Source of the DNA: Enterobacter quasihormaechei | GTDB taxonomy: Bacteria > Pseudomonadota > Gammaproteobacteria > Enterobacterales > Enterobacteriaceae | Assembly (NCBI RefSeq): GCF_004331385.1 | Contig: NZ_SJON01000005.1 | Location: 207,527-271,526, forward strand | Reading direction: 5' to 3' | Length of the DNA: 64,000 nucleotides | Part shown: positions 54,200 to 64,000 of the stretch, piece by piece | How positions within the stretch are numbered: the stretch's first letter is position 1 | How the letters are laid out: every line of letters starts with the position of its first letter | The notes under the pieces: model-generated | Database searches by the model: none | What the model was told of the DNA's origin: nothing | The model's input: only the letters and a program-made list of their open reading frames with translations | Program-made: the position numbers and the translations under genes

Positions 54200-54616
54200 A
54201 TGCTGAAAACACTCGATGTTGTTGCGGCCATCCTTGAAAAAGAGGGCAAGATTTTACTGGCACAGCGCCCTGCCCATGCGGATCAGCCAGGAATGTGGGA
54301 ATTTGCGGGCGGCAAGGTTGAAGCCGGTGAGACCCAGCCCCAAGCGCTGATCCGCGAACTGCGTGAAGAGCTCGGCATTGAGGCCGTGCCCGCGCAGTAT
54401 GTGGCAAGCCACCGGCGGGAAGTGTCGCAGCGGCTGATCCACCTCCACGCCTGGCACGTGCCGGAATTTAGCGGCGAGCTGAAGGCGCACTACCACTCGG
54501 CGCTGGTGTGGTGCACGCCAGAAGACGCTTTCAGCTATGAGTTAGCGCCGGCGGATATTCCGCTGCTGGAAGCGTTTATTCTTTTACGCGACGCCAGACC
54601 AGCGGGTTCGTACTGA
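54200..54616 (+). CDS. nudG: Nudix pyrophosphohydrolase NudG
   Basis: A 138-residue Nudix hydrolase of the MutT type. The Nudix box GKVEAGETQPQALIRELREE-LGI (near residues 38-60) has the full G-x5-E-x7-RE-x2-EE-x-G pattern. The E. coli enzyme hydrolyses oxidised and modified pyrimidine nucleoside triphosphates such as 5-hydroxy-CTP, cleaning the nucleotide pool. ATG 54200 is preferred over TTG 54191 because it gives the E. coli-like N-terminus (MLKTLDVVAAILE). Its last 41 bp overlap the convergent ynjH gene. Confidence 0.94.
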   Translation: MLKTLDVVAAILEKEGKILLAQRPAHADQPGMWEFAGGKVEAGETQPQALIRELREELGIEAVPAQYVASHRREVSQRLIHLHAWHVPEFSGELKAHYHSALVWCTPEDAFSYELAPADIPLLEAFILLRDARPAGSY

Positions 54617-54848
54617 GGGTGCGTTCATCGCGCTGGCACTGCAACAGTACGCCATCCGCCCTGACCACCGCCCCTTCTGAATAGTTTTGATCCTGATAAA
54701 TACAGCACTGACTGCACGGCTGCGCGCGCTGGCCGCTGGCGCTAAAGACCTCTGGCGGCACGTTCACCTCAACATCCGGTCGTAGGCGGTCAGCCTGCGC
54801 CCCGGCGGAAAACATCAAGCACAACGCGGCCATTGCGTAACGGTTCAT
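54576..54848 (-). CDS. ynjH: Small exported protein YnjH
   Basis: A 90-residue protein with a signal peptide (MNRYAMAALCLMFSAGAQA, residues 1-19), so probably periplasmic. The mature part contains VEVNVPPEVFSASGQRAQPC, then CSQCC and IYQDQNYSEGAVVRADG, ending LSTNPLVWRRVKE. It has the same length and Cys arrangement as E. coli YnjH (DUF1496). The four Cys suggest disulphides or metal binding. Its function is unknown. AAAGGAAAG precedes the ATG. It converges on nudG with 41 bp of overlap and diverges from gdhA. Confidence 0.93.
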   Translation of the reverse strand: MNRYAMAALCLMFSAGAQADRLRPDVEVNVPPEVFSASGQRAQPCSQCCIYQDQNYSEGAVVRADGVLLQCQRDERTLSTNPLVWRRVKE

Positions 54849-54979
54849 AGACTTTCTTTCCTTTGCATCGTTTATATCTATAACGGTAGATCGCGACGGG
54901 ATCTTTAATTTATCTCGTCATCGCTTTTGGTTATGACGCGCGCCTCGTCATTAATTTCCCTTTCGGCCTAAATTTCTGC

Positions 54980-55010
54980 TTGCCTCTCAAAGCGGTGCGG
55001 GTGGTATAGT
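54980..55010 (+). promoter_or_regulatory. Putative gdhA promoter
   Basis: An extended -10 element TG-G-TATAGT ends at 55010. A -35-like TTGCCT lies at 54980-54985, with a long 19-bp spacer. It would start transcription about 55 bp before gdhA. Confidence 0.5.
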
Positions 55011-55073
55011 CAAAAAAACAACACATAACATCTACGCCACGCGCATAAATTATTATAAGAGGTTCTTATATCT

Positions 55074-56417
55074 ATGGATCAGACACGCTCTCTGGAAAGC
55101 TTCCTTGCCCACGTTCAGCAGCGCGACCCGCACCAAAGCGAGTTCGCCCAGGCTGTTCGTGAAGTGATGACCACCCTGTGGCCCTTCCTTGAAGAAAACC
55201 CGCGCTACCGCCAGATGGCGCTGCTTGAACGTCTGGTGGAGCCGGAGCGCGTGATCCAGTTCCGCGTGGCATGGGTGGACGATCGCAATCAGGTGCAGGT
55301 CAACCGCGCGTGGCGCGTGCAGTTTAACTCCGCCATTGGGCCTTTTAAGGGCGGGATGCGCTTCCATCCGTCCGTGAACCTGTCGATCCTGAAATTCCTC
55401 GGCTTCGAGCAGACCTTTAAAAACGCGCTCACTACCCTGCCGATGGGCGGTGGCAAAGGCGGGAGTGATTTCGATCCAAAAGGCAAAAGCGAAGGCGAAG
55501 TGATGCGCTTCTGTCAGGCGCTGGTTACTGAGCTCTATCGTCACCTTGGGCCAGATACCGACGTCCCTGCCGGTGATATTGGCGTGGGCGGACGTGAAGT
55601 GGGCTTTATGGCCGGGATGATGAAAAAACTCTCCAACAACAGCGCCTGCGTCTTTACCGGCAAAGGGCTGTCGTTTGGCGGCAGCCTGATTCGCCCCGAA
55701 GCGACGGGTTACGGTCTGGTCTATTTCACCGAAGCGATGCTTAAGCGTCACGGCCTGAGCTTCGAGGGGATGCGCGTGGCGGTCTCCGGCTCCGGCAACG
55801 TGGCGCAGTACGCTATCGAGAAAGCGATGGCGTTTGGCGCGCGCGTGGTAACCGCATCCGACTCCAGCGGTACGGTGGTGGATGAAGCCGGCTTTACGGC
55901 AGAAAAACTGGCGCGCCTGTGCGAAATCAAAGCCAGCCGCGACGGGCGCGTGGCGGACTATGCCCGCGAGTTTGACCTGACCTACCTGGAAGGCAAGCAG
56001 CCGTGGGGCGTGCCGGTGGATATCGCCCTGCCGTGCGCAACGCAAAACGAGCTGGACGTGGACGCCGCCCGTACGCTGATTAGCAACGGCGTGAAGGCGG
56101 TAGCGGAGGGGGCAAACATGCCCACCACCATTGAAGCGACCGATCTGTTCCTCGAAGCAGGCGTGCTGTTTGCTCCGGGCAAGGCGGCGAACGCGGGCGG
56201 CGTGGCAACGTCCGGCCTGGAAATGGCGCAAAACGCCGCGAGAATGGGCTGGAAGGCAGAGAAAGTGGATGCCCGTCTGCACCACATTATGCTGGATATT
56301 CACCATGCCTGCGTGGAGTACGGCGGCGAGGCGTCACAGACCAACTACGTGCGCGGCGCCAACATCGCCGGGTTCGTGAAGGTGGCAGATGCGATGATCG
56401 GGCAGGGTGTGATTTAA
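55074..56417 (+). CDS. gdhA: NADP-specific glutamate dehydrogenase
   Basis: A 447-residue hexameric enzyme that makes glutamate from 2-oxoglutarate, ammonia and NADPH when ammonia is plentiful. Substrate-binding Lys residues lie in GPFKGGMRFHPSVN and the catalytic Lys in LPMGGGKGGSDFDPKGKS near residue 128; the nucleotide fold begins VAVSGSGNVAQYAIEKA near residue 238. Length equals E. coli GdhA. An extended -10 promoter is visible upstream. It complements the nitrogen metabolism of the ast operon, which yields glutamate. REP units follow the stop. Confidence 0.97.
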   Translation: MDQTRSLESFLAHVQQRDPHQSEFAQAVREVMTTLWPFLEENPRYRQMALLERLVEPERVIQFRVAWVDDRNQVQVNRAWRVQFNSAIGPFKGGMRFHPSVNLSILKFLGFEQTFKNALTTLPMGGGKGGSDFDPKGKSEGEVMRFCQALVTELYRHLGPDTDVPAGDIGVGGREVGFMAGMMKKLSNNSACVFTGKGLSFGGSLIRPEATGYGLVYFTEAMLKRHGLSFEGMRVAVSGSGNVAQYAIEKAMAFGARVVTASDSSGTVVDEAGFTAEKLARLCEIKASRDGRVADYAREFDLTYLEGKQPWGVPVDIALPCATQNELDVDAARTLISNGVKAVAEGANMPTTIEATDLFLEAGVLFAPGKAANAGGVATSGLEMAQNAARMGWKAEKVDARLHHIMLDIHHACVEYGGEASQTNYVRGANIAGFVKVADAMIGQGVI

Positions 56418-56440
56418 CATTTCGCTGCGATCTCGCCCTG

Positions 56441-56533
56441 TAGGCCCGGTAAGCGTCAGCGCCACCGGGCTTTTTTTCAGGGCCGCAGAGCCGCTTTTCG
56501 CCGGGTGACGGCTGCGCCTTACCCGGCCTACGG
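56441..56533. repeat. REP pair between gdhA and topB
   Basis: GTAGGCCCGGTAAGCGTCAG continues to CGCCACCGGGC at 56441-56471, and the inverted unit GCCGGGTGACGGCTGCGCC-TTACCCGGCCTACGG lies at 56501-56533. The right unit ends one base before the topB stop codon. Confidence 0.85.
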
Positions 56534-56534
56534 T

Positions 56535-58457
56535 TTAAGCAGCTGTATTTTTGGCCGCGCTCTTTTTCTTTTTGAACGGCTTCTTCGCCCCGCCACCGGG
56601 CGCAACCATCCCTCTGAAGCGCTTCACCGGCGTGCTGCGCGCCTGGTCAATCAGCTGATAAAGCGTGCCCACCAGCGGCTGCATAAAGTCCTGGTAACGA
56701 CACTGCTTTTCGCTGATTTGCGTCAGCACCGACTCCCAGTGCGCCGTCATATCCGGCCTTGCGGCCAGCTCCGGCAGGGAGTGGATGAGCGCCCGGCCCG
56801 GCTCCGTTGAGTGGATATAGCGCCCTTTTTTCTCCAGGAAACCGCGCTTGAACAGCAATTCGATGATCCCCGCTCGGGTTGCCTCCGTGCCCAGACCGTC
56901 GGTGGCGCGGAGGATCTTCTTCAGATCTTTATCCTGCACAAAACGGGCGATCCCGGTCATCGCGGAAAGGAGCGTGGCGTCGGTGAAGTGGCGCGGCGGC
57001 TGGGTCTGACGTTCAACCACTTCGCCCTTCTCGCACAGCAACTCGTCACCTTTCGCCACCACCGGCAGCGGCGTGCCGTCGTTCTCCTCGTCGCGCTCTT
57101 TGTTGCCGAGCAGCGTGCGCCAGCCCGCTTCCGCGAGGAAACGCGCTTTCGCAATAAATTTGCCTTTGGCAATCTCCAGCTCGATCGTGCACTTGCGGAA
57201 CACCGCGTCCGGGCAGAACTGCATCAGGTACTGACGCGCGATCAGGTTATAGACCTTTGCTTCGTTGTCGCTAAGGTTGACGCTGCTGGCGCGCGCCGTC
57301 GGGATAATCGCGTGGTGGGCATCGACTTTTTTATCGTCCCAGCAGCGGTTATGGGTATCCGGGTTCACCGCTGGCTGAGGCAGCAGATCCGGCGCATGAA
57401 CGCCAATGGCGTTCATCACCGAATGGCGGCCAGCGAAGTGCTCTTCCGGCAGATAGCGGCTGTCCGAACGCGGATAGGTGATCAGCTTGTGGGTCTCGTA
57501 AAGCTTCTGGCAGATATCGAGCACGTTCTGCGCGCTCAGGCCAAACTTTTTCGCGGCCTCAATCTGCAATGCCGAAAGGGAAAACGGCAGCGGTGCAGGC
57601 TCTGATTCCCGTTTATCGTTATAGCTGGTGACGATTGCGGGCTGGCCGGTAATGCGGTTGACCACGTGCTCCGCCAGCGGACGATGCAGCAGCCGCCCCT
57701 CTTCGTCCTGATACGACTCACAGGCGTCGCTCGGCTGCCAGACGGCGGTAAAGCGCTCGTCTTTCGGCGTGACGATATGCGCTTTGACTTCAAAGAAATC
57801 CTTGGCGACGAAATTTTCGATCTCTTCGTCACGACGCACCACCAGCCCCAGCACCGGGGTTTGCACGCGGCCCACGGAGAGCACGCCCTGATAGCCCGCA
57901 TTGCGTCCGAGGATGGTGTAGGCGCGGGTCATGTTGATCCCGTACAGCCAGTCCGCGCGGGCACGGGCCAGCGCGGAGACACACAGGGGGATAAATTCGC
58001 TGTTGGCGCGCAGGCGCGAAATCGCGCGCTCCACCGCCTGCGGGTTGAGATCGTTAATCAGACAGCGCTGTACCTGCTGACGCTTCTCCGGCGCCAGCTC
58101 CAGGTAGTCCAGCACTTCGTCTACCAGCAACTGCCCTTCCCTGTCCGGGTCACCCGCATGCACCACCTCCGTCGCCTCATGCAGGAAGCGCTTGATGACG
58201 TTAAGCTGTTTAGTGACGGAAGGACGAGGTTGCAGACGCCACTTTTCCGGCACGATCGGCAGATCGTTGAGATTCCAGCGGGCATAGCGGCTGTCGTAGA
58301 CATCCGGCTGCGCCTGTTCAAGCAGGTGACCGATACACCATGTGACCACCTGCCCGTTACCGCATTCGATAAAGCCGTCGCCTTTGCGATGCGGCTTAGG
58401 CAGCACGTCGGCGATGGCACGGGCCAGGCTCGGCTTTTCGGCAATAAACAACCGCAT
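56535..58457 (-). CDS. topB: DNA topoisomerase III
   Basis: A 640-residue type IA topoisomerase that decatenates DNA and resolves single-stranded links, acting with RecQ. The Toprim domain has [20 protein letters not shown] at the N-terminus and [19 protein letters not shown]; the active-site Tyr is in [16 protein letters not shown] near residue 328; the decatenation-loop region and a basic Lys-rich tail ([12 protein letters not shown]) follow. The tail is shorter than in E. coli. The start at 58457 ([12 protein letters not shown]) is preferred; an upstream in-frame start at 58475 would overlap selD. It lies four bases after selD. Confidence 0.96.
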   Translation of the reverse strand: MRLFIAEKPSLARAIADVLPKPHRKGDGFIECGNGQVVTWCIGHLLEQAQPDVYDSRYARWNLNDLPIVPEKWRLQPRPSVTKQLNVIKRFLHEATEVVHAGDPDREGQLLVDEVLDYLELAPEKRQQVQRCLINDLNPQAVERAISRLRANSEFIPLCVSALARARADWLYGINMTRAYTILGRNAGYQGVLSVGRVQTPVLGLVVRRDEEIENFVAKDFFEVKAHIVTPKDERFTAVWQPSDACESYQDEEGRLLHRPLAEHVVNRITGQPAIVTSYNDKRESEPAPLPFSLSALQIEAAKKFGLSAQNVLDICQKLYETHKLITYPRSDSRYLPEEHFAGRHSVMNAIGVHAPDLLPQPAVNPDTHNRCWDDKKVDAHHAIIPTARASSVNLSDNEAKVYNLIARQYLMQFCPDAVFRKCTIELEIAKGKFIAKARFLAEAGWRTLLGNKERDEENDGTPLPVVAKGDELLCEKGEVVERQTQPPRHFTDATLLSAMTGIARFVQDKDLKKILRATDGLGTEATRAGIIELLFKRGFLEKKGRYIHSTEPGRALIHSLPELAARPDMTAHWESVLTQISEKQCRYQDFMQPLVGTLYQLIDQARSTPVKRFRGMVAPGGGAKKPFKKKKSAAKNTAA

Positions 58458-58461
58458 CGAA

Positions 58462-59505
58462 TTAACGGATCTCAATCATCGGGCGGCCACCGCGGGCGGT
58501 CACCAGCTCGCCAATGGCCGTCAGGGTGATGCCAAATTCGGCGGCCGTCGCCTGAACGTCAGCTTCCGCTTCCGGGGTCACCGCCAGCAGCAGGCCGCCG
58601 GAGGTTTGCGGATCGCACAGCAGGTTGCGCCACGCTTCCGGCATTTCGCCCATCAGGTGGCCGTAGCTGGCGAAGTTGCGCTGCGTCCCGCCCGGAACGG
58701 CGCCCTGAGCAATGTACTCTTCCACGCCCGGCAGCTTCGGCACGTCCTGATACCAGACCTGCGCCTGCACGCCCGCCCCCTGACACACTTCTGACAGGTG
58801 CCCCAGCAGACCAAAACCGGTCACGTCGGTCATTGCCTTCACGCCATCAATACTGGCGAAAGCCGCACCCGCGAGGTTCATCTGGCACATGACCTCCGTC
58901 GCAAGCCCGACGTGTTCAGGCTTAAGCAGCGATTTTTTCTCTGCGGTCGTCAGTACGCCAATGCCCAGTGGCTTGGTGAGGAACAGCTTGCAGCCCGCCT
59001 GCGCGGTGCTGTTGCGCTTCACGCGTTCGGTCGGCACCACGCCGGTGACGGCCAGGCCGAAGATCGGCTCCGGCGCATCAATGGAGTGGCCGCCAGCCAG
59101 CGCAATTCCCGCCTGCTGGCAGGCGAAGCGCCCGCCTTCGATCACGTCACGGGCAATCTCTGGCGCAAGGGTGTTGACGGGCCAGCCCAGAATGGCGATC
59201 GCCATAATCGGCTTGCCGCCCATCGCAAAGATATCGCTGATGGCGTTGGTGGCCGCAATGCGCCCGAAGTCGAACGGGTTGTCGACGATCGGCATAAAGA
59301 AATCAGTGGTGCTGATAATGCTGGTGCCGTTACCTAAGTCATAAACCGCTGCATCGTCACGCGTTTCGTTACCGACAAGCAGGTTCGGGTCGACAAACTT
59401 CGCCTGTTCACTGTGCAGAATGGTCTCCAGCACTTTCGGGGAAATTTTACAACCGCAACCGGCTCCGTGGCTGTACTGCGTTAAACGAATGGTTTGCTCG
59501 CTCAT
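58462..59505 (-). CDS. selD: Selenide, water dikinase (selenophosphate synthetase)
   Basis: A 347-residue enzyme that makes selenophosphate from selenide and ATP, the selenium donor for selenocysteine tRNA and modified tRNA. The active-site Cys17 and Lys20 are in [12 protein letters not shown]; Cys, not selenocysteine, is used. Further ATP- and metal-binding segments are [20 protein letters not shown] and [28 protein letters not shown] before the ATG supports the start. It is followed by topB after four bases. Its presence implies selenoprotein synthesis in this organism, though SelO here carries Cys. Confidence 0.97.
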   Translation of the reverse strand: MSEQTIRLTQYSHGAGCGCKISPKVLETILHSEQAKFVDPNLLVGNETRDDAAVYDLGNGTSIISTTDFFMPIVDNPFDFGRIAATNAISDIFAMGGKPIMAIAILGWPVNTLAPEIARDVIEGGRFACQQAGIALAGGHSIDAPEPIFGLAVTGVVPTERVKRNSTAQAGCKLFLTKPLGIGVLTTAEKKSLLKPEHVGLATEVMCQMNLAGAAFASIDGVKAMTDVTGFGLLGHLSEVCQGAGVQAQVWYQDVPKLPGVEEYIAQGAVPGGTQRNFASYGHLMGEMPEAWRNLLCDPQTSGGLLLAVTPEAEADVQATAAEFGITLTAIGELVTARGGRPMIEIR

Positions 59506-59621
59506 GGACGTCTCCTGTCATCTCAATCGCGCTATGGTAGCGCTCATTCCATAAAGAGGTAAGTATGACTGTCTGAATTCTGCGGCGGATGCTCAGAATC
59601 CAGACAGTTTAGCGCGTGTGG

Positions 59622-60173
59622 TTAAAAACGGCTGACGAAAGGCGTGGTGTCCGGCACGCTAATGGTGCTGGAGGCTTTAAGCTGAGGAGTGCCGAGGTAG
59701 AGGAAGCCGACAATCTTATCGTGTTCACCGCATGAGAAGCCTTCCCGCACGGCGGCGCTCCCGGTCAGCGGGCCGGTACGCCAGATGCCGTTAAAGCCCT
59801 GCGCGAGGGCGGCCATCTGCATTGCCATTACCGCGCAACCGGCGGACATCTCCTGCTCCCAGACCGGCACCTTATGGTCAGGCTGGCATTTTGCCACGAC
59901 GGCAATAATCATCGGGGCGCGGAACGGCGCGTTGCGGGCTTTATCAATCCCCTTCTCATCCTGGCCTGCGGCAATAGCCCCCTGCTCCAGCAGCTGGCTG
60001 AAGCGGTCACGCCCTTCGCCTTCAATAATAAAGAAGTGCCACGGCTGCAATGTGCCGTGGTCCGGCGCACGCATTCCGGCACGCAGAATGTTTTCCAGCT
60101 GCTCGCCGACGGGTGCCGGTTCGGCCAGGCGGGAAGCGCTACGACGGTTAACAAGCAGTTCAAGTGCGTCCAT
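59622..60173 (-). CDS. ydjA: Nitroreductase-family protein YdjA
   Basis: A 183-residue FMN-binding protein of the minimal nitroreductase family. The N-terminal [12 protein letters not shown] with Arg residues binds FMN phosphate, then [15 protein letters not shown] and later [18 protein letters not shown] complete the site. The fold is small, as in E. coli YdjA of the same length, and the physiological substrate is unknown. AAAGGAG precedes the ATG. It lies 116 bp upstream of selD on the same strand and diverges from sppA. Confidence 0.94.
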   Translation of the reverse strand: MDALELLVNRRSASRLAEPAPVGEQLENILRAGMRAPDHGTLQPWHFFIIEGEGRDRFSQLLEQGAIAAGQDEKGIDKARNAPFRAPMIIAVVAKCQPDHKVPVWEQEMSAGCAVMAMQMAALAQGFNGIWRTGPLTGSAAVREGFSCGEHDKIVGFLYLGTPQLKASSTISVPDTTPFVSRF

Positions 60174-60340
60174 TGGTTAACTCCTTTCGTGAAATTTACT
60201 CACAAAATTAACACGACAGCAGAATTTGTTACAGCGCGGCAGGCGATTCCTGCTGACAAGTGGCGGTTGGGTCATTACGATAACCGCACATTACCGTCCC
60301 GTGGCGACGGAAACAGTCCTTTTCTGGTTAGGGAGAATAC

Positions 60341-62197
60341 ATGCGAACCCTTTGGCGAATCTTTGCCGGTTTCTTTAAATGGACGTGGCGACTGCTCAAC
60401 TTCGTCCGCAACCTGGTGATGAATATCTTCTTCATCTTCCTGGTCCTGGTCTGCGTGGGGATCTGGATGCATATCAGCAGCACCAGCCAGGCGCAGAATT
60501 CGACGCGCGGCGCGCTGCTGCTCGACATCACCGGGGTGATTGTCGATAAGCCGTCTACCAGCAACCGTCTGGGCGTGATTGGCCGCCAGCTTTTTGGCGC
60601 AACGTCAGACCGTCTTCAGGAAAACTCCCTGTTTGATATCGTTGACATCATCCGTCAGGCCAAAGACGACCGTAACATTACGGGTATCGTGCTGGACCTG
60701 AAAGATTTTGCCGGGGCCGATCAGCCGTCAATGCAGTACATCGGTAAAGCGCTGCGCGAATTCCGCGACAGCGGAAAGCCGGTCATTGCCGTTGGCGACA
60801 GCTACACCCAGGGGCAATATTATCTGGCGAGCTTTGCCAATAAAATCTGGCTTTCGCCGCAGGGCACGGTCGATCTTCATGGCTTCGCCACTAACGGTCT
60901 GTACTATAAAACGCTGCTCGACAAGCTGAAGGTCACCACCCACGTCTTCCGCGTCGGGACCTATAAATCCGCCGTGGAGCCGTTCATCCGCGATGATATG
61001 TCCCCTGCGGCCCGTGAAGCGGACAGCCGCTGGATTGGCGAGCTGTGGCAGAACTACCTCGGCACCATTGCCGCTAACCGTCAAATGACCGCTGAGCAGG
61101 TCTTCCCGGGCGCGCGCGGCGTGCTGGACGGACTGCGCAAGGTGGACGGCGATACGGCGAAATACGCGCTTGATAACAAACTGGTCGATCGGCTGGGCTC
61201 CAGCGCTGAAATTGAAAAAGCGCTGACCAAACAGTTCGGCTGGAGTAAAGAGGACAAAAACTACAGCGCCATCAGCATGTATGACTACGCCGCGAAAAAA
61301 CCGGACGACAGCGGCGACAGCGTTGCCGTGGTGTTTGCCAACGGCGCCATTATGGACGGTGAGGAAACCCCGGGTAACGTCGGCGGTGATACCACCGCGT
61401 CGCAGATCCGCGATGCTCGCCTGGATCCGAAAGTGAAAGCCATTGTTCTGCGCGTCAACAGCCCAGGCGGCAGCGTCAGCGCCTCCGAGGTGATCCGCGC
61501 TGAGCTGGCCGCCGCGCGCGCCGCGGGCAAGCCGGTCGTCGTATCTATGGGCGGCATGGCGGCTTCCGGGGGTTACTGGATCTCCACGCCGGCTAACTAC
61601 ATCGTGGCGAACCCAAGCACGCTGACGGGTTCAATCGGCATCTTCGGGGTGATCAACACCGTAGAGAACAGCCTGGATTATCTCGGCGTTCATACCGACG
61701 GCGTTTCCACCTCGCCGCTGGCGGATGTGTCCGTGACGAAATCTCTGCCGCCTGAGGTGTCTGAGATGATGCAGCTCAGCATTGAGAGTGGCTATAAGCG
61801 TTTCATCACGCTGGTGGCGGATTCCCGTAAAAAGACGCCAGACCAGATTGACCAGATCGCGCAGGGCCACGTCTGGACCGGCCAGGATGCGAAGAGCAAC
61901 GGTCTGGTAGACAGCCTGGGTGACTTCGATGACGCCGTGAAGAAAGCGGCGGAACTGGCGAAGCTGAAGCAGTGGCACGTGGACTATTATCAGGACGAAC
62001 CGACGTTCTTCGATATGGTTATGGACAGCATGTCCGGCTCCGTCCGCGCCATGCTGCCGGAAGCGCTTCAGGCGTATCTGCCGGCGCCGGTAGCGACTGC
62101 GGCTAAAGCCATGAAAGCGGAGAGCGATAAGCTCGCGGCCTTCAACGATCCGCAAAGCCGTTACGCGTTTTGCCTGATGTGTGCGAACGTGCGTTAA
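60341..62197 (+). CDS. sppA: Signal peptide peptidase SppA (protease IV)
   Basis: A 618-residue inner-membrane serine protease that degrades cleaved signal peptides. A membrane anchor lies at residues 25-46 ([19 protein letters not shown]); the rest is periplasmic and consists of two related halves. The catalytic Lys is in [12 protein letters not shown] near residue 209 and the catalytic Ser in [13 protein letters not shown] near residue 409, so both parts of the Ser-Lys dyad are intact. TAGGGAGAATAC precedes the ATG. A terminator hairpin follows the stop; ansA starts 62 bp downstream. Confidence 0.96.
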   Translation: MRTLWRIFAGFFKWTWRLLNFVRNLVMNIFFIFLVLVCVGIWMHISSTSQAQNSTRGALLLDITGVIVDKPSTSNRLGVIGRQLFGATSDRLQENSLFDIVDIIRQAKDDRNITGIVLDLKDFAGADQPSMQYIGKALREFRDSGKPVIAVGDSYTQGQYYLASFANKIWLSPQGTVDLHGFATNGLYYKTLLDKLKVTTHVFRVGTYKSAVEPFIRDDMSPAAREADSRWIGELWQNYLGTIAANRQMTAEQVFPGARGVLDGLRKVDGDTAKYALDNKLVDRLGSSAEIEKALTKQFGWSKEDKNYSAISMYDYAAKKPDDSGDSVAVVFANGAIMDGEETPGNVGGDTTASQIRDARLDPKVKAIVLRVNSPGGSVSASEVIRAELAAARAAGKPVVVSMGGMAASGGYWISTPANYIVANPSTLTGSIGIFGVINTVENSLDYLGVHTDGVSTSPLADVSVTKSLPPEVSEMMQLSIESGYKRFITLVADSRKKTPDQIDQIAQGHVWTGQDAKSNGLVDSLGDFDDAVKKAAELAKLKQWHVDYYQDEPTFFDMVMDSMSGSVRAMLPEALQAYLPAPVATAAKAMKAESDKLAAFNDPQSRYAFCLMCANVR

Positions 62198-62204
62198 AAA
62201 CCGT

Positions 62205-62233
62205 CCCCTCTTCCCGTGAAGAGGGGATTTTTT
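62205..62233 (+). terminator. Terminator after sppA
   Basis: CCCCTCTTC-CCGT-GAAGAGGGG is a nine-bp perfect stem followed by ATTTTTTCTTTT, placed eight bases past the sppA stop and about 27 bp before ansA. Some read-through into ansA is possible. Confidence 0.88.
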
Positions 62234-62259
62234 CTTTTGAAGAACAAGAACTCACTACC

Positions 62260-63276
62260 ATGCAGAAGAAATCAATTTATGTCGCCTATACCGGCGGTAC
62301 CATCGGTATGCAGCGCTCGGAAAATGGCTATATCCCGGTTTCCGGTCACTTGCAGCGCCAGCTGGCGCTGATGCCTGAATTCCACCGTCCGGAAATGCCG
62401 GACTTCACCATCCACGAGTATGAGCCGCTGATGGACTCCTCCGACATGACGCCGGAAGACTGGCAGCATATCGCGGACGATATTAAAGCCCATTACGACC
62501 AGTATGACGGCTTCGTGATCCTGCACGGCACCGACACCATGGCGTTCACCGCCTCGGCGCTCTCCTTTATGCTGGAGAACCTGAGCAAGCCCGTCATCGT
62601 GACCGGCTCGCAGATCCCGCTGGCGGAACTGCGTTCGGACGGGCAGATCAACCTGCTTAACTCCCTGTACGTGGCCGCTAATTACCCGATCAACGAAGTG
62701 TCGCTGTTCTTCAACAACCGGCTGTACCGCGGGAACCGTACCACTAAAGCGCACGCCGATGGTTTTGACGCTTTTGCCTCGCCTAACCTGCAACCGCTGC
62801 TGGAAGCGGGGATCCACATCCGTCGTCTGGGCACGCCGCCTGCGCCAAACACCGCAGGCGAGCTGATTGTTCACCCGATTACCCCGCAGCCGATTGGCGT
62901 GGTGACGATTTATCCTGGCATCTCCGCCGACGTGGTGCGCAACTTCCTGCGCCAGCCGGTGAAGGCGCTGATCCTGCGCTCCTATGGTGTGGGTAACGCC
63001 CCGCAGAACGGTGAGTTCCTGAAAGAGCTTCAGGAGGCGAGCGATCGCGGGATTGTGGTGGTCAACCTCACCCAGTGCATGTCCGGCAAGGTCAACATGG
63101 GCGGCTACGCCACCGGTAATGCCCTGGCGCACGCGGGCGTGATCAGCGGATTCGATATGACCGTTGAGGCAACGCTGACTAAACTTCACTATTTACTGAG
63201 TCAGGATCTGGATATTGATTCCATTCGCCGCGCCATGATGCAAAACCTGCGCGGCGAACTGACGCCGGACGAATAA
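62260..63276 (+). CDS. ansA: L-asparaginase I (cytoplasmic)
   Basis: A 338-residue cytoplasmic asparaginase, converting asparagine to aspartate and ammonia. The two catalytic Thr motifs are VAYTGGTIGMQR near residue 14 and LHGTDTMAFTASAL near residue 91; ITQPIG-like and LRSYGVGNAPQNGEFL segments follow. There is no signal peptide, which separates it from periplasmic AnsB. ATG 62260 (MQKKSIYVAYTGG) gives the E. coli length; in-frame starts inside sppA from 62170 are rejected. pncA starts nine bases after its stop, so the two form an operon. Confidence 0.95.
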   Translation: MQKKSIYVAYTGGTIGMQRSENGYIPVSGHLQRQLALMPEFHRPEMPDFTIHEYEPLMDSSDMTPEDWQHIADDIKAHYDQYDGFVILHGTDTMAFTASALSFMLENLSKPVIVTGSQIPLAELRSDGQINLLNSLYVAANYPINEVSLFFNNRLYRGNRTTKAHADGFDAFASPNLQPLLEAGIHIRRLGTPPAPNTAGELIVHPITPQPIGVVTIYPGISADVVRNFLRQPVKALILRSYGVGNAPQNGEFLKELQEASDRGIVVVNLTQCMSGKVNMGGYATGNALAHAGVISGFDMTVEATLTKLHYLLSQDLDIDSIRRAMMQNLRGELTPDE

Positions 63277-63285
63277 GGAGTTCCC

Positions 63286-63927
63286 ATGAAGCAACGCGCC
63301 CTGTTACTGGTCGATTTGCAAAATGATTTCTGTGCGGGCGGCGCGCTGGCCGTCGCGGAAGGCGACAGCACCGTAGACGTCGCCAATTCGCTGATTGCGT
63401 GGTGTAAGGCTCGCGGTGAAGCGGTCGTGGCGAGTCAGGACTGGCATCCGGCAAACCACGGCAGCTTTGCCAGCCAGCACAACGTTGAGCCTTATAGCCA
63501 GGGCGAGCTGGACGGGCTGGCGCAAACCTTCTGGCCCGATCACTGCGTACAGCAGACGGAAGGCGCCGAGCTGCATCCGCTGCTGAACCAGAAGGCGATC
63601 GACGCCGTGTTTCACAAGGGCGAAAACCCGACAATCGACAGCTACAGCGCTTTTTTCGATAACGGCCACCGCCAGAAAACAGCGCTGGACGCGTGGTTAC
63701 GCCAACATGAGATCACCGAGCTGATTGTGCTGGGTCTGGCAACGGACTACTGCGTGAAGTTTACGGTGCTGGACGCGCTCCAGTTGGGCTATACCGTGAA
63801 TGTCATCACCGACGGGAGTCGTGGAGTGAATATTCAGCCGCAGGACAGCGCCCAGGCGTTTATGGATATGGCGGCGGAAGGCGCAACGCTGTATACGCTG
63901 GCCGACTGGCTGGAGACGCAGGCGTAA
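63286..63927 (+). CDS. pncA: Nicotinamidase PncA
   Basis: A 213-residue cytoplasmic amidase that converts nicotinamide to nicotinate in NAD salvage; such enzymes also activate pyrazinamide. The catalytic triad is visible: Asp10 in LLVDLQNDFCAGG, Lys in FHKGENPTIDSYSAF near residue 111, and Cys in GLATDYCVKFTVLDA near residue 156. The metal-binding SQDWHPANHGSFA lies near residue 50. AAGGAG precedes the ATG. It lies nine bases after ansA. The 3' flank carries REP sequence running to the window edge. Confidence 0.96.
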   Translation: MKQRALLLVDLQNDFCAGGALAVAEGDSTVDVANSLIAWCKARGEAVVASQDWHPANHGSFASQHNVEPYSQGELDGLAQTFWPDHCVQQTEGAELHPLLNQKAIDAVFHKGENPTIDSYSAFFDNGHRQKTALDAWLRQHEITELIVLGLATDYCVKFTVLDALQLGYTVNVITDGSRGVNIQPQDSAQAFMDMAAEGATLYTLADWLETQA

Positions 63928-63936
63928 GCTTTTTTA

Positions 63937-64000
63937 GCCGGGTGGCGGCTTCGCCTTACCCGGCCTACTTTCTCTGGTTTTGTAGGCCGGGTAAGCGCAG
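63937..64000. repeat. REP pair after pncA (cut by window end)
   Basis: GCCGGGTGGCGGCTTCGCC continues to TTACCCGGCCTAC, and an inverted unit starting TGTAGGCCGGGTAAGCGCAG is cut by the window end. It is the fifth REP locus here. Confidence 0.82.

Overview
The window is a GC-rich chromosomal segment of an enteric bacterium close to Enterobacter (Enterobacter, Lelliottia or Leclercia type). It follows gene by gene the E. coli K-12 order from aroH to pncA (about 38-40 min): aroH, ydiE, ydiU, ydiV, nlpC, btuDEC, ihfA, pheTSM, rplT, rpmI, infC, thrS, yniD, ydiY, pfkB, ydiZ, yniABC, ydjM, tcyP, cedA, katE, chbGFRACB, osmE, nadE, cho, ves, spy, astEBDAC, xthA, ynjBCDEF, nudG, ynjH, gdhA, topB, selD, ydjA, sppA, ansA, pncA. 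Most protein lengths agree with the E. coli proteins as I remember them. No prophage, insertion sequence, tRNA, rRNA or CRISPR array is visible. Paired REP-type repeats sit after aroH, katE, nadE, gdhA and pncA.

Region 1 (1-6279): the tail of aroH, then a Fur box, hemP and the haem-uptake operon hmuRSTUV (outer-membrane receptor, cytosolic haem protein, periplasmic binding protein, permease, ATPase). E. coli K-12 lacks this operon here. Region 2 (6276-12046, minus strand): selO, the flagellar regulator ydiV, nlpC, the B12 importer genes btuC and btuD with btuE, and ihfA. Region 3 (12051-18918, minus strand): a translation cluster (pheT, pheS, leader peptide pheM, rplT, rpmI, infC, thrS). It keeps its classic regulatory devices: a 14-codon Phe-rich leader with attenuator, the AUU start of infC, and a hairpin upstream of thrS with a threonine anticodon in its loop.

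Region 4 (18919-28030): a less conserved stretch with two tiny membrane-protein genes (one YncL-like, one yniD) and an unrecognised small exported protein. Then come ydiY, pfkB, ydiZ, yniABC, a lone kduD-like dehydrogenase, SOS-controlled ydjM and the cystine importer tcyP. Region 5 (28079-39979): cedA, catalase HPII, the chitobiose operon with a ChiX sRNA pairing site between chbB and chbC, osmE, nadE, SOS-controlled cho, ves and spy. Region 6 (40317-46339): the arginine-succinyltransferase operon astCADBE behind a sigma-54 promoter.

Region 7 (46773-64000): xthA, one TVP38-family membrane gene, the ynjBCD ABC transporter with rhodanese ynjE, ynjF preceded by a relocated ynjA homologue, nudG, ynjH, gdhA, topB, selD, ydjA, sppA, ansA and pncA. 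The window is mostly conserved core genome. I found no clearly new multi-gene system. The least-explained pieces are the small genes at 19.2-20.0 kb, the inserted hmu operon, the stray kduD and the ydjX-ynjA rearrangement.
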